Origin: Myxococcales bacterium
GTDB taxonomy: Bacteria > Myxococcota > Polyangia > Nannocystales > Nannocystaceae
Length of the DNA: 64,000 bases
NCBI GenBank assembly: GCA_016793465.1
Contig: JAEUJW010000057.1
Coordinates: 62,001 to 126,000 of the forward strand
Reading direction: 5' to 3'
Positions within the stretch are counted from its first letter, which is position 1; each line of letters starts with the position of its first letter. The position numbers and the translations under genes are program-made. A model generated the notes under the pieces. That model was not told the origin of the DNA. It did no database searches and saw only the letters and a list, made by a program, of their open reading frames with translations. Of this stretch, positions 55,001-63,515 are shown in pieces.

Positions 55001-55399
55001 CTCGACCGGCGCCAGCTCGCGGTCGAGGCCGCGGGCCAGCGCGTCCTCGACGACCGCCAGCGCCCGCGCGTCGTGGGCGAACGCCCCCGCGGTCCCGCGG
55101 TCGATATGCCGCGGGAACTGGTCGAGCAGCAGCACCAGCGCGACCAGCGAGCGCGGCTCCTCGCGCCAGGCGTCCAGCTCGCCGCGGCCCGCCCGGGCCA
55201 CCAGCTCGCCGAACAGCCGACCTATCTCGTCGTCGACCTCCGGCCCGGCGCGAAACCACAGCGCCTGCGCGGGCACGTAGCGCTCGGCGAACGGGTCGGC
55301 CCGCGGCTCGAAAGCGCCCGAGACGTCCCGCTGGGCGAACCAGTAATTCCAGACGCGCGCAGCGTCACGGTCAACGAATGGTGCCGTGGACACAGTCAT
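52055..55399 (-). CDS. DUF924 + inactive FSH hydrolase + leucine-rich-repeat fusion
   Basis: 1114 residues from ATG 55399, with GGAGGGAG ideally placed upstream. Residues 1-220 are DUF924 (VWNYWFAQRDVSG, LVLLLDQFPRHIDRG, RCTRAQQRAARGWR, FGRYPHRNAALGR), a TPR-like helical domain. Residues about 250-465 are a serine hydrolase FSH domain (ILALHGFRQNGEVF, GHFVPGAW), but the nucleophile motif GFSQG is GFA357QG, so catalysis is unlikely. Residues about 465-780 are unassigned helical sequence. Residues about 786-1060 are ribonuclease-inhibitor-type leucine-rich repeats (LRVLDLVNCGLLDDGL, LESLYLSCNRLGDDGA, LQRLSLASNRIGPRG). Likely a large cytoplasmic interaction protein. I know of no described protein with this order. 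Confidence 0.85.
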   Translation of the reverse strand: MTVSTAPFVDRDAARVWNYWFAQRDVSGAFEPRADPFAERYVPAQALWFRAGPEVDDEIGRLFGELVARAGRGELDAWREEPRSLVALVLLLDQFPRHIDRGTAGAFAHDARALAVVEDALARGLDRELAPVEALFLFLTLSHSERLSDVQRALAGVAELASRCTRAQQRAARGWRIGTQKHVDVLARFGRYPHRNAALGRASTPEEQAFLDRPEFTALFMRSQQPRERRADAAPAPAAKPEAKKSAPSGPRLKILALHGFRQNGEVFRARARKLREALADVADLYYPTSPLIYSPQGETREATLAAFGEINDNPFQRVWWQASADNSVYEGVDAAIAALAEYVKEYGPFDGVVGFAQGGVLAAVLAAMQPHPVFAFRFAICISAFPSRAAAHAEFMRPAAIAVPALHVLGLNDILVTPDRSIALFEAFDPSTAKLIKHAGGHFVPGAWPYADIVGFVRGFLLDGAARPESPAQVESPSLLGLAWEALAARSRGEAIDLSLVVGVVQQMAERGQWRDLQALALQAYGLRGPEDVEGDSPLVAIHDEIVEQFKNRLRVDLAAAIAVERGKPGGASSQRAARLIPLVSEGAATGDEAGWPSLCAREAPRIGGHTDKVCHLARDIAAEMFNKESMRAFIELRERVGGATSPPAAPEQRRRALQPFDLETFARRLAYQRYSQAVSLICGVLQQTGRPTITREHTLELLESRRGEPIARAVTEPEPEPVVPCTLEDLDPLLGHLSNNLAVERQTAFNKGTLTVDGRLDLCKQVVGPGGIRPLLGAMMRTDHVKRLLLGNNIIGDGGAAAIAGFLRERGDSPLDCWYIAGNHIGPVGIAHVCAALAEDTRVTALWLKRNPLKAAGMRPLAELLRVNRTLRVLDLVNCGLLDDGLKVILDALSGADGNTTLRHLYVGTNGVTEASAGRIAEFLAGDCGLESLYLSCNRLGDDGAIAVARGLADNRTLQRLSLASNRIGPRGAAALAEALARHPTLKLLDLGFTKATVAVGELGNCLGDEGARSLATMLRDNRSLVALDLLHNFISQRGVNHIREAMQVNERLLWLQLTQFGKVHNEPGKEELRAALLRNRGRLTADEVIAAEEVNLPTHVREIYSVYRTHV

Positions 55400-55750
55400 T
55401 GCTCCCTCCAATCAGCGAGCCCGGCACCATACAGACCGCCACCAGGCTCCGCAAGCGCCGCCGCCCGCATCCCCCGCTGCACCGCCCACGCGCGCACGGA
55501 TCGCCGATCTGCATCATGCGCAAACCATCGGCGCCGCGTTCGAACCACGATTCGTCGGCCTCACGCCGCACCCGCGGTCGCTACACCACCGGCCCCTCGC
55601 GCGCGAGCGCCTCGCGGCCCTCGCATCTGCTCGCATCTCCACACATTCGTCACGGCCCACCGTCGCCGCGACATGCCGTCGCCGCGACACGCCCGCGCCA
55701 CGCCCGCATCACACGCCGACGCCCGCGTTCGCGGTACAACCGCCGCGCGC
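55400..55750. other. Intergenic region without recognisable gene
   Basis: 351 bp between the divergent LRR-fusion and glycosyltransferase genes. It must hold both promoters. TACAAC at 55735-55740 is a possible -10 for the + gene, and TATGGT on the minus strand near 55430 for the LRR gene. A 14-bp direct repeat (CCGTCGCCGCGACA) occurs twice around 55663-55692. No coding signal was seen on either strand. Confidence 0.5.
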
Positions 55751-57427
55751 ATGACCGACGCCTCCCGCCCCCGCCTCGCCGTCGCCTGGGCCATCGCCGT
55801 GATCGCCGCCCCCGTCGTCGTCGAGGCCGCGACTCGCCTGCTGTCCGCATGGACAGGTGACGCCCACCCCGCGGCCCCGCTGGCCCTCGCCGCGATCGTG
55901 CCGCCGCTGCTCGCCGGCGCCGTCGCCGTGCTCCGCGGCGCCGCATCGCCGCCGATCGCCTGGCTGCTCGCGCTGGTCGCCGCCGCCGTCCTCTTCGCCC
56001 TCGCCACCCCGATCCCGCTCGCCCTCGTCGCCGCCCTGCTCGCCGGCTGGACCGTGTCGGCGATCCCGCGGCTCGCCGTGCACGCCCCCGTCCCGCGCGG
56101 CCGCGTCACCGCGTCGCTGTGGGCCCTGCTCGCCGTCATCACGATTGTTCAGGTCGGCCGCATGAGCGTGTTCCTCGCCGACCCCGCCGCCACGTGGGGC
56201 ACCATGGCCCCGAATGACCCGTTCATGACCCGCCACTCGTGCCTCTCGAGCTACGTGCACGGCGTCGAGCTCGCGCGCCGCGGCGACCGCAACATCTACG
56301 ACGACCGCTACGGCTCCGACGAGGACGCCAACCCCGGCGAGCTCGCCCCGATCATCGACACCGGCCCGCTGACCATGGACACCTACGAGTACCCGCCGCA
56401 GTTCCTGCTGCTGCCCGGCGCGATCACGGCGCTGACCCGCGACTTCCTGGCGATCCGCGCCCTGTGGTTCCTGCTGAGCGTCGCCGTCGTCGCGTTCGTC
56501 GGCGTCGCGCTCGCGCGCTGGCTCGGCGACGACGCCGAACGCCGGGCCCGCCTGCTCGTGCTCGTCGTCGCCGTCTCGCCGCCGCTGCTCGTCACCGCCT
56601 ACTTCGGCAACTTCCAGCTGATGGCGATGGCCCTGTCGGCGCTCTCCATGGTCTGGATCTGCCGCGGCCACACGCGCCGCGGCGCGGCCCTCCTCGGCTT
56701 CGTGATCGGCGCCAAGATCTTCCCCGGCATCCTCGGCATCTGGCTGCTCGCCACCCGCCGCTTCGCCGCCGCCGCCTGGACGGCCGCGTTCTCCGGGCTC
56801 TACATCCTCGTCACGCTCGCCTGGCTCGGCACCCGCCCGTTCACCGACTTCTTCACCCACCACCTGCCCCGCCTCGCCAGCGGCGAGACCTTCGCCTTCC
56901 TCTCGACCCCACGCGCCTCGATGAGCAACCTCGGCGTGTTCGGCGTCCCCTTCAAGCTGCGCGTCGCCGGCCTCGACATCTCCGAGTCCGCGGCCTGGAC
57001 CCTCGCCCGCCAGCTGTCGTGGGGCTACACCCTCGCGCTCGCCGCCCTCGCCGCCTGGGCCGGCTGGCGCGCGCGCGCGGCCGACAGCGCCGACGACCGT
57101 GCCCGCCTCGCCGGCGCGTGGTTCGGCCTGCTCGCGCTCGCCGCCCTGCGCAGCCCGTTCGCCCCGCCCGAGGCCTACATCCCGCTGGTTTGGGCCCTCG
57201 CCCTGCGCGCCGCCGCGGCCCCGCGCCGCCGCGACGTCGCGCTCGCGGTCGTGCTGTGGATCGCCATCTGCATCGTCATCCCCGTGCCGACCCCCGGCGC
57301 CGCGGTCGTCGGCCTGCTCCTCCAGGCCGTGGCCTACGCCGCCGCGCTCGCGCTCGTGCTCGCGGCCACCCGCGCCGCCAAGAACGCCGGAGCCAGCGGC
57401 GAGCCCGGCGGTACACTGCCCGCGTGA
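55751..57427 (+). CDS. GT87-like (DUF2029) membrane glycosyltransferase
   Basis: 558 residues from ATG 55751, with about 12 membrane helices. The first extracytoplasmic loop holds the acidic motif region (NDPFMTRHSCLSSYVHGVELARRGDRNIYDDRYG). TYEYPPQFLLLPG matches the Y-P-P motif of GT87 polyprenol-phosphate-dependent mannosyltransferases. FGNFQLMAMALSALSMVWI and GFVIGAKIFPGILGIWLL match the later family segments (GQ/N...K-x-P). Such enzymes transfer a sugar from a lipid carrier to an envelope glycolipid. Substrate not known. The 16-bp motif lies at 55841-55856 near the first loop. Confidence 0.8.
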   Translation: MTDASRPRLAVAWAIAVIAAPVVVEAATRLLSAWTGDAHPAAPLALAAIVPPLLAGAVAVLRGAASPPIAWLLALVAAAVLFALATPIPLALVAALLAGWTVSAIPRLAVHAPVPRGRVTASLWALLAVITIVQVGRMSVFLADPAATWGTMAPNDPFMTRHSCLSSYVHGVELARRGDRNIYDDRYGSDEDANPGELAPIIDTGPLTMDTYEYPPQFLLLPGAITALTRDFLAIRALWFLLSVAVVAFVGVALARWLGDDAERRARLLVLVVAVSPPLLVTAYFGNFQLMAMALSALSMVWICRGHTRRGAALLGFVIGAKIFPGILGIWLLATRRFAAAAWTAAFSGLYILVTLAWLGTRPFTDFFTHHLPRLASGETFAFLSTPRASMSNLGVFGVPFKLRVAGLDISESAAWTLARQLSWGYTLALAALAAWAGWRARAADSADDRARLAGAWFGLLALAALRSPFAPPEAYIPLVWALALRAAAAPRRRDVALAVVLWIAICIVIPVPTPGAAVVGLLLQAVAYAAALALVLAATRAAKNAGASGEPGGTLPA

Positions 57428-57496
57428 CCCCCGCGCCGACCCACCGCGTCGAGCACCTGCCGGTCGCCGCCCCCGCTCGCCGACCTCGATCGCCCG

Positions 57497-57560
57497 GCCT
57501 ACTTCGCGACCGCCGACTCGAAGCTCCCGAGCCCGCCTGCTTCGCCACGTCCGATTCGAA
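57497..57560. repeat. Degenerate 26-bp direct repeat in convergent gap
   Basis: 57497-57522 and 57535-57560 match at 21 of 26 positions (GCCTRCTTCGC...GAYTCGAA), 38 bp apart. They lie in the 136-bp gap between the glycosyltransferase and the HTH-citrate synthase. A short ORF (57424-57579, 51 codons, with TACACT at 57412) crosses it but has no recognisable domain and I do not call it a gene. Confidence 0.6.
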
Positions 57561-57563
57561 ACA

Positions 57564-58781
57564 TCAGGGCCCGACGTAACGCGCCCGCGGCCGCAGCAAG
57601 AAGCCCGCGGCCCGCTGTTCGAACGCGTGGGCGACCCACCCCGCGACCCGGCCGACCGCGAAGATCGCCACCGCCGTGCCCGGCGGCAGCCCCAGCGCCG
57701 CCCCGATCGCCGCCAGCGACACGTCGAGGTTCGGCCGCTCGCGCCGCCCCGTCGCCATCGTCTCGACGATCGCCTGCACCGTCAGCACCGCCCGGCTGCG
57801 CGGCGCCAGCGAGCCCGCGAGCGCCAGCAGCTCGCGCGCCCGCGGATCGCCGGCGGGGTACAGCGGGTGCCCGAAGCCCGGCACGTCCTCGCCGCGGCGC
57901 ACGCGGTCCCGGATCGCCGCGGCCGCGCGCTCGGGCCGCTCGACCTCGGCGATCAACGCCTCCACGCGATCCACCGCCCCGCCGTGCCGCGGCCCCGACA
58001 GCGTCGCCAGGCCCGCGCTCACGCACGCGAACACGTCGGCCCCCGCCGAGGCCGCGACCCGCACCGCGAACGCCGAGGCGTTCAACTCGTGGTCGGCGCA
58101 CAGCACCAGCGCCGCGTCCATCGCCCGCTCGCTGCGCTCCGTCGGCCGCACCCCGAGCGCCACCAGCAGCGCCCGCGCCACCGTGCCCTCCGCCAGCGCC
58201 GCCCGCACCCGCGTCGCGTCGCTCCCCGCGCCCGCGAGCGCCGCCATGCGCAGCACCAGCCCGCGCGCCGCCCCGACGTCGCGCCCCGGCTCGCCCGCCG
58301 CGAGGGCCGGCACCGCCAGCTGCAGCGTCACCAGCGGCGGCGCTCCGTCCGGCAACATCGCCGCCAGCGACTGCACGCGCAGCCCCGGCCCGCTCGCCCG
58401 CCAGCGCGGCCGCGTCGCCGGCAACGCGCCCGTCCACAACAATTCGGCCGCCGCCTCGAACCCGTGCGCGCGCGCCAGCTCGGTCGCCGCGTGCCCGCGA
58501 TACCGCGGCCCGCTCGCGTCGATCGCCGTCAACGCCGACTCGAGCACCGGGTCGCCCCAGCGCAGCGCCCCCGCGGCCACCGGCCCGTGCCCGGCCCGCG
58601 CGTCGTGCCTCGCCTTCAGGCGCTCGACGTCCTCGCGGCTGTACAGCCGCGCCTTGCCCTTGCCCGCCCCCGGCTCGCTGCGCACCAGCCCCCGGCTCGC
58701 GTACGCGTACAGCGTCGCCCGCTTGATGCCGAGGATCGCCGCCGCCTCGACCCCGGAGATGAACGCCCGCTCGTCCGCCAC
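57564..58781 (-). CDS. Citrate-synthase-family protein with N-terminal HTH
   Basis: 405 residues from GTG 58781. Residues 1-60 are a MerR/excisionase-type helix-turn-helix (FISGVEAAAILGIKRATLYAYASRGLV, then KARLYSREDVERLKAR). Residues about 70-405 are citrate synthase: YRGHAATELA, His in CADHELNASAFAVR, His in LSGPRHGGA, FGHPLY and catalytic Asp in RPNLDVSLAAIG. The residues needed for oxaloacetate and acetyl-CoA chemistry appear present, so it may be enzyme, regulator or both. HTH-fused citrate synthases paired with a plain one occur in several bacteria. It diverges from such a partner at 58881, with an inverted repeat between them. Confidence 0.85.
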   Translation of the reverse strand: MADERAFISGVEAAAILGIKRATLYAYASRGLVRSEPGAGKGKARLYSREDVERLKARHDARAGHGPVAAGALRWGDPVLESALTAIDASGPRYRGHAATELARAHGFEAAAELLWTGALPATRPRWRASGPGLRVQSLAAMLPDGAPPLVTLQLAVPALAAGEPGRDVGAARGLVLRMAALAGAGSDATRVRAALAEGTVARALLVALGVRPTERSERAMDAALVLCADHELNASAFAVRVAASAGADVFACVSAGLATLSGPRHGGAVDRVEALIAEVERPERAAAAIRDRVRRGEDVPGFGHPLYPAGDPRARELLALAGSLAPRSRAVLTVQAIVETMATGRRERPNLDVSLAAIGAALGLPPGTAVAIFAVGRVAGWVAHAFEQRAAGFLLRPRARYVGP

Positions 58782-58824
58782 CGCTCGACCCTATCTCAAG
58801 CTCCGCGATTAAAAAAATCGCCAT

Positions 58825-58854
58825 GGTTGATTGACGAATCCACGTTGATCAACC
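58825..58854. promoter_or_regulatory. Inverted repeat in divergent citrate synthase promoter
   Basis: GGTTGAT (58825-58831) and ATCAACC (58848-58854), 16 bp apart, in the 99-bp gap. The half-site TTGAT also appears as a direct repeat. It is a plausible operator for the HTH domain encoded at 57564-58781. Confidence 0.5.
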
Positions 58855-58880
58855 CCCCCCGACGCTTCACCTTCAGCCCC

Positions 58881-59954
58881 ATGGAAACCAGCCCTGCAAC
58901 GAACGCCAGCGCGAGCGGCCTCGACGGAGTCGTCGTCGCCGACACCCGCATCGGCCACGTCGACGGCGACCGCGGCATGTTGATAGTCGGCGGCCACGAC
59001 ATCGAGGCCCTCGCCGGCCGCGTGGGCTTCGAGGACGTGCTCGCCCTGCTGTGGTCCGGCGATCGCGCCGCGATCCGCGACGACCTCGCGGCCGCCCGCG
59101 TCCGCGCCTTCGAGCGCCTGCCCGCCCTCGGCGACGCCCTGCGCCGCGACGACGGCATGGACGCCCTGCGCGCCGCGGTCGCCCACCTCGAGGATCCGGA
59201 CCCCGCCGCGATCGGCGGGGCCGTCGCCGTGTACGCCGCGGCCTGGTCGCGCGTGCAGCGAGGCCTCCCGCCGGTCGCCCCCGACCCCACGCTCGCCCAC
59301 GCCGCCGACTACCTGCGCATGATCACCGACGAGGTCCCCTCGACCGCGCGCGCCGCCGGCGTCGACGCCTACCTCGTCACCGTCGCCGACCACGGCATGA
59401 ACGCCTCGACCTTCGCCGCCCGCGTCGTCACCTCGACCGGCTCCGACGCCGTCTCCGCCGTGGTCGCCGCGATCGGCACATTAAAAGGCCCGCTCCACGG
59501 CGGCGCCCCCGGCCCCGTGCTCGACATGCTCGACGGCGTCGGCGCCCCCGAGCGCGCAGACGCGTGGATCGAGCGCGAGCTCGCGGCCGGCCGCCGCATC
59601 ATGGGCATGGGTCACCGCATCTACCGCGTCCGCGATCCGCGGGCCGCCGTGCTCGAGCGGACCATCGCTCGCCTCGAGCAGGCCGGCATCTCGACCGGCC
59701 GCCTGAGCCTCGCCCGCGCCGTCGAGCAGGCCGCCCTGCGCGCCCTCCAGGCCCGCTACCCCGACCGCCCGCTCGCCGCCAACGTCGAGTTCTACACCGC
59801 CGTCCTGCTCGACACCCTCGGCCTCGACCGCCGCCAGTTCTCCCCGACCTTCGCCGTCGGCCGCGTCGCCGGCTGGCTCGCCCACGTCGCCGAACAGCGC
59901 GCCGTCGGCCGCCTCATCCGCCCCGCCTCACGCTACGTCGGCCCGACGCCCTGA
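58881..59954 (+). CDS. Citrate synthase / 2-methylcitrate synthase family enzyme
   Basis: 357 residues from ATG 58881. The fold and catalytic residues are those of short bacterial citrate synthases: GLDGVVVADTRIGHVDGDRG at the N-terminus, His in TVADHGMNASTFAARVV, His in KGPLHGGAPGPV, MGMGHRIYRVRDPRA and NVEFYTAVLLDTLGLD. The last segment replaces the catalytic Asp context DFYSA/DFFS with EFYTA, so Glu may stand at the third catalytic position. It condenses an acyl-CoA with oxaloacetate. The sister gene at 57564 diverges from it and both end in the same RVAGW...RPRARYVGP-type tail, so they arose by duplication. Confidence 0.87.
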   Translation: METSPATNASASGLDGVVVADTRIGHVDGDRGMLIVGGHDIEALAGRVGFEDVLALLWSGDRAAIRDDLAAARVRAFERLPALGDALRRDDGMDALRAAVAHLEDPDPAAIGGAVAVYAAAWSRVQRGLPPVAPDPTLAHAADYLRMITDEVPSTARAAGVDAYLVTVADHGMNASTFAARVVTSTGSDAVSAVVAAIGTLKGPLHGGAPGPVLDMLDGVGAPERADAWIERELAAGRRIMGMGHRIYRVRDPRAAVLERTIARLEQAGISTGRLSLARAVEQAALRALQARYPDRPLAANVEFYTAVLLDTLGLDRRQFSPTFAVGRVAGWLAHVAEQRAVGRLIRPASRYVGPTP

Positions 59955-60081
59955 CCCGCGCCCCAGACGAGGCCGCGTCGCGCTCGCGCAGCTCGCCGTG
60001 GAAGTCGATTAGGCGCCACGCCTGGTGCTCCGCGCATCCCCTCGTCGACCGACCTCGATCACGCACCCGTGCTGACGCCCG

Positions 60082-62094
60082 TCACTTCTCCTCGATCCCG
60101 CGTCGCCACGCCTGGATCTCCGCGACCTTGCCTGCGTAGGGCGCTCCCTGGCGCGCGTAGGCGGAGCTCGCTTCGTCGAGAAGCGCCGCCACCCGCTCGC
60201 CACGCCCCAGCGTGTGCAGCGTGCGTGCCAGCGTGAACGCATAGAGCCCGTGCAACGACGCCACCTGCGCCGCGCCGTAACCCGCCGCCGCCTTCAAGTG
60301 TTCGTCCGCCGCGGCCGCGTCGCCCGCCAGCAGCGCCGCGAGCCCGAGCCGGGTCTCGACCGCCGCCAGCGCGTCCGCCCGTTCATCCGCCCGCAGCGGC
60401 CCCACGAGCGCCTCGAGAGTCGCCCTCGCATCCGCCAGTCGGCCCTCGCTAAACGCCACGTCGACCCGCAGCAGCGACACCTCGAACCCATGCGCGCGGG
60501 CGTCCGGCGTCCGCGCCACCACCTGCTCCGCCGCGACGATCTGCCGCTTCGCCGCCTCGACGTCGCCCCACAGCAAGTGAAACGCCCCCAGTTCGCGGCG
60601 CGCGATCACCTCGTAGAGCGGGTACTCATCGCCGAGGCACACCAACGTCGCCTCGTAGCCGGCCACGCTGCGGCTCATCTCCCCGAGCCGCGCCTCGGCG
60701 CCCGCGATCGCGATCTGCAGCGACACCGCGTGTGGATGGCACCGGTCGTACTGCTTCACCAGCAGCGCGTACGTCGACTCGGCGATCTCCTTGGCCTGCG
60801 CCGGCTGCCCGCTGTCCTCGAGCGCCACCGCCAGGTTGTTGGCCGTCGCCCAGCGCAGCAGGTCGTCCGGCGCATGCGCCTCGAGCAGCGCGAGCGCCTG
60901 GCGGTAAGACTTGACCCCCGCGTCGACGTCCCCGAGCTCGATGTACGCCACCCCCTGGCAGTTGTACAGCCGCGCCGTGAGCAGCGGCGGGCTACCCAGC
61001 CGCCGCACCAGCGCCCAGGCCAACTCGGCCCGCTCGAGCGCTTCGGCCCCCTTACGCTCGCCCGCGACGACCACGAACATAGCGATCACCAGCGCCTCGG
61101 CCGCGACCTCGTCGACCCTCGCCTCGAGCCCCAGCCGCAGCGCCCGGTCGAGGTGCTCGCGCGCCTGCGTCATCTGCGTGCGCTGCATCTGCAACGTGCC
61201 CACGAGCAGCTCGACCTCCGCGCGCAGCGGCAGATAGTCCAGCGCCTCCGCCTCCGCCACCATCGGCGCGACCACATGCCAGGCCTCGACGAACCGCCCG
61301 CCGCGCTCGAGCGCCTGGACCCGCGCCAGCCGCCCGCGCATCTCCTCCACCGCGCCGGCCGCCGCCGGATCCGCCGGCGGATCCACCGCGGCCAGCAGCC
61401 GCTCGTCGTCCTCGCACAGCGCCACCGGCGGCAGCCCGCGCGCCGCCTCGGCCGCCTGCGCCACCGTCTCGCGCGTGGTCTGGGCCAGCACCCCCGCCGT
61501 CGCCGCCAGCTCGCTGCGACGCTGACGCAGGCAGGCCATGCGACGGTCGAACAATTGCGGAGACGTGTGCCCGCGGCGGTGCGACACGCAAGCCTCGGTG
61601 TGCACCGCCGTCCACCGCGCCGCGAACTCGTCGAGCAGCTGCGTGCTCGTGTCTGCCACCCGCTCCGCGTACGCCACCCCGGTCGCCCGCACCGCCTGGT
61701 CGACCGCCGCCCGCGACTCCGGCCCCCACGCGCCGGCGATCTCCTCCGCCGCCCCCTCGCACACCGCGCTCTCCGCCCCGCGCATCGCCGCCGCCGTGTA
61801 GCCGGCCGCCGCGATCGCCAGCACCCCCGCACTGGCCGCCAGCCAGCGCCGTCGCGTGCGCTCCGGGTCGCGGTCGAGGGCCGCCAGCAGCGCGTCCATG
61901 CCCGGCCAGCGCCGGCTCGCCTCCACCATCAGCCCGCGCTCGAGCACCCGCCGCACCCACGCCGGCACCCTCGACGGCGGCGGCGCCACGATCGCCGCGC
62001 GCAGCACGTTGGCCCCCAGCTCCGCCGGCGTGCGCCCGGCGAACGGCCGCACGCCATACAGCCCCTCCCACAGCGCCACGCAGAAGCTGAACTC
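60082..62094 (-). pseudogene. Ser/Thr protein kinase with TPR, 5' part lost
   Basis: The reading frame begins mid-domain: EFSFCVALWEGLYGVRPFAG and RVPAWVRRVLERGLMVEASRRWPGM are the last helices (subdomains IX-XI) of a bacterial Ser/Thr kinase. A membrane helix follows (LAASAGVLAIAAAGYTAAAM), then about 540 residues of tetratricopeptide-like helices (ARLYNCQGVAYIELGDVDAGVKSY, ARRELGAFHLLWGDVEAAKR). This is the usual myxobacterial kinase-TM-TPR layout, but about 250 N-terminal residues with the ATP site and catalytic loop are missing. Homology ends at about 62094, 31 bp from the integrase stop. A GTG at 62079 could start a truncated 665-residue TPR protein. Confidence 0.8.
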
Positions 62095-62124
62095 GGTGTA
62101 GGGCGGTAAACCCCGCGGAGTTAT
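62095..62124. other. Probable left junction of an integrated element
   Basis: Thirty bases between the last recognisable kinase codon and the integrase stop. They include TTATTCAG and AAACCCCGCGGAG, unlike the kinase sequence expected here. The attachment site should lie in or next to it; only one side can be seen. Confidence 0.5.
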
Positions 62125-63300
62125 TCAGTTTTTCGGCAGGGCGGGATCGCGTCTCCGTCCCGTCTCCAAGATCGACGTCGCGCGGGCCTTCTCGTGGAAG
62201 GCGGCGAGGACATCGATCGCGCTCACCGTCGCCGCGGGGGCGAGGTGCATGTAGTCGTTCGTGATCGCCACGGAGCTGTGACCCGCGAGGTCGCGGATCG
62301 CGGTGACGGGCTGGCCCGCCATCGCCAGGTGCGAGCAGAACGTGTGCCGGAGCGTGTGCACGCCCATGATCGGCACCTTCGCCAGGGTGTGGGTGGCCTC
62401 GAGCCACTCACGCGTGACCGAGCGGGTGACCGGGTCGCCCTCCTGCCCGTAGCGCCCCTGGCTGCGGGTCAGCACGCGGGCCGACCGGCTCGGGTTGGGT
62501 CCCCCGAGCTCGCGCAGCGCGACGCGGAGTCGCGGCGTCATGTTGACGCTCCGCGGCTTGCCGCCCTTGGGCGGGCCGAGGTGCCCGTGCCAGTCCGCGA
62601 CCTCGACGTGGACCTTGTCCGCGGCGAAGTCGACGCGCCCCCAGTCCAGCGCGATGATCTCGCCGATGCGAAGCCCCGCGTCGCCGCCGAGGAGCACGAG
62701 CACGAGGGCCCGCGGGTCCGTCGCGGTCGCGGCGGCGACGAGGCGCTCGTAGTCCTCGGGCTGGTAGAACGGGTGGCGGCCGCCCTTGTTCTTGATGCGC
62801 TTGATCTTCGGCATCGTCCCGATGTGCTTCGCGTCGATCGCCGCCTTGAGGATCTGGCCGAGGAGCTGCAGGAGCTTGTTGATCGTGCCGACCGCCAGCT
62901 CGAGCAGCTTGATCTCCTTGATCTCGTCGTCCGTGATCTGGTCCAGGCGCTTCGTCCCGAACATCGGGAGCAGGTGCTCTCTCAGGTTCATCTCCATGCT
63001 GGCGGCCGTGCTCGGCGCGAGCCGGTTCGCGCGCACGTGGTCGCGCACGAATCGCTCCGCGAACTCGCCGAACGTCTGCGCCGGCGCCCTCGCTTTCTCC
63101 ACCCGCGAGGACAGGAAGGCGTTCGCCTTCGTCCGTGCCCAGCGCTCGGTCGCGGTGCGAGAGCCGTGCGGGGACTTCCATCGCCGCCGGATCTCCTTCC
63201 CGTCTGTCGAAAGCATGAGCACGTTGGCCTCGAGGTTCGTGGTGCCCTTGTAGTGGGCGATGGTGATCTTGGTGATCTCTCCGGTGTTCGTGACTGGCAT
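62125..63300 (-). CDS. Tyrosine recombinase/phage-type integrase
   Basis: 391 residues. ATG 63300 is preferred because GGAG stands 6 nt upstream; ATG 63312 is the alternative. An N-terminal arm/core-binding region (TFGEFAERFVRDHVRANRLAPSTAASMEMNLREHLLPMFG) precedes the catalytic domain with all six residue positions visible: Arg in DAGLRIGEIIALDW, Lys in the PPKGGKPR loop, HTLRHTFCSHLA (H-x-x-R), GHSS and nucleophile Tyr in TNDYMHLAP. It catalyses site-specific integration and excision. Its 3' end faces the broken kinase gene, so it probably carried out the insertion. Codon bias is milder than in the neighbours. Confidence 0.93.
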   Translation of the reverse strand: MPVTNTGEITKITIAHYKGTTNLEANVLMLSTDGKEIRRRWKSPHGSRTATERWARTKANAFLSSRVEKARAPAQTFGEFAERFVRDHVRANRLAPSTAASMEMNLREHLLPMFGTKRLDQITDDEIKEIKLLELAVGTINKLLQLLGQILKAAIDAKHIGTMPKIKRIKNKGGRHPFYQPEDYERLVAAATATDPRALVLVLLGGDAGLRIGEIIALDWGRVDFAADKVHVEVADWHGHLGPPKGGKPRSVNMTPRLRVALRELGGPNPSRSARVLTRSQGRYGQEGDPVTRSVTREWLEATHTLAKVPIMGVHTLRHTFCSHLAMAGQPVTAIRDLAGHSSVAITNDYMHLAPAATVSAIDVLAAFHEKARATSILETGRRRDPALPKN

Positions 63301-63515
63301 GGGGAACTCCATGACAGCCCGCAAGCGCGCTCTTAATACCGCGCGACTGCGAGCGTTGCAAGCCGGCTATCCAGCACGGGCAGACCACGGCCCGTCAGCA
63401 TGATAGCGACGATCTCGTGAACGGTGAACGTTCGCCGCCGCACGTGTAGCGATCGACGGGCGCCCCAGTCGTTCTGCGCGATGACAGCCGATACTGACCG
63501 CGGCACCATGTCAGC

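Noticed and set aside
57424..57579. 51-codon ORF after the glycosyltransferase
   Set aside because: It has a promoter-like TACACT upstream, but runs through a direct repeat, overlaps a convergent gene end and has no recognisable content.
62095..62124. tRNA gene as integration site
   Set aside because: No tRNA cloverleaf sequence in or near the junction; the interrupted sequence is a kinase gene.
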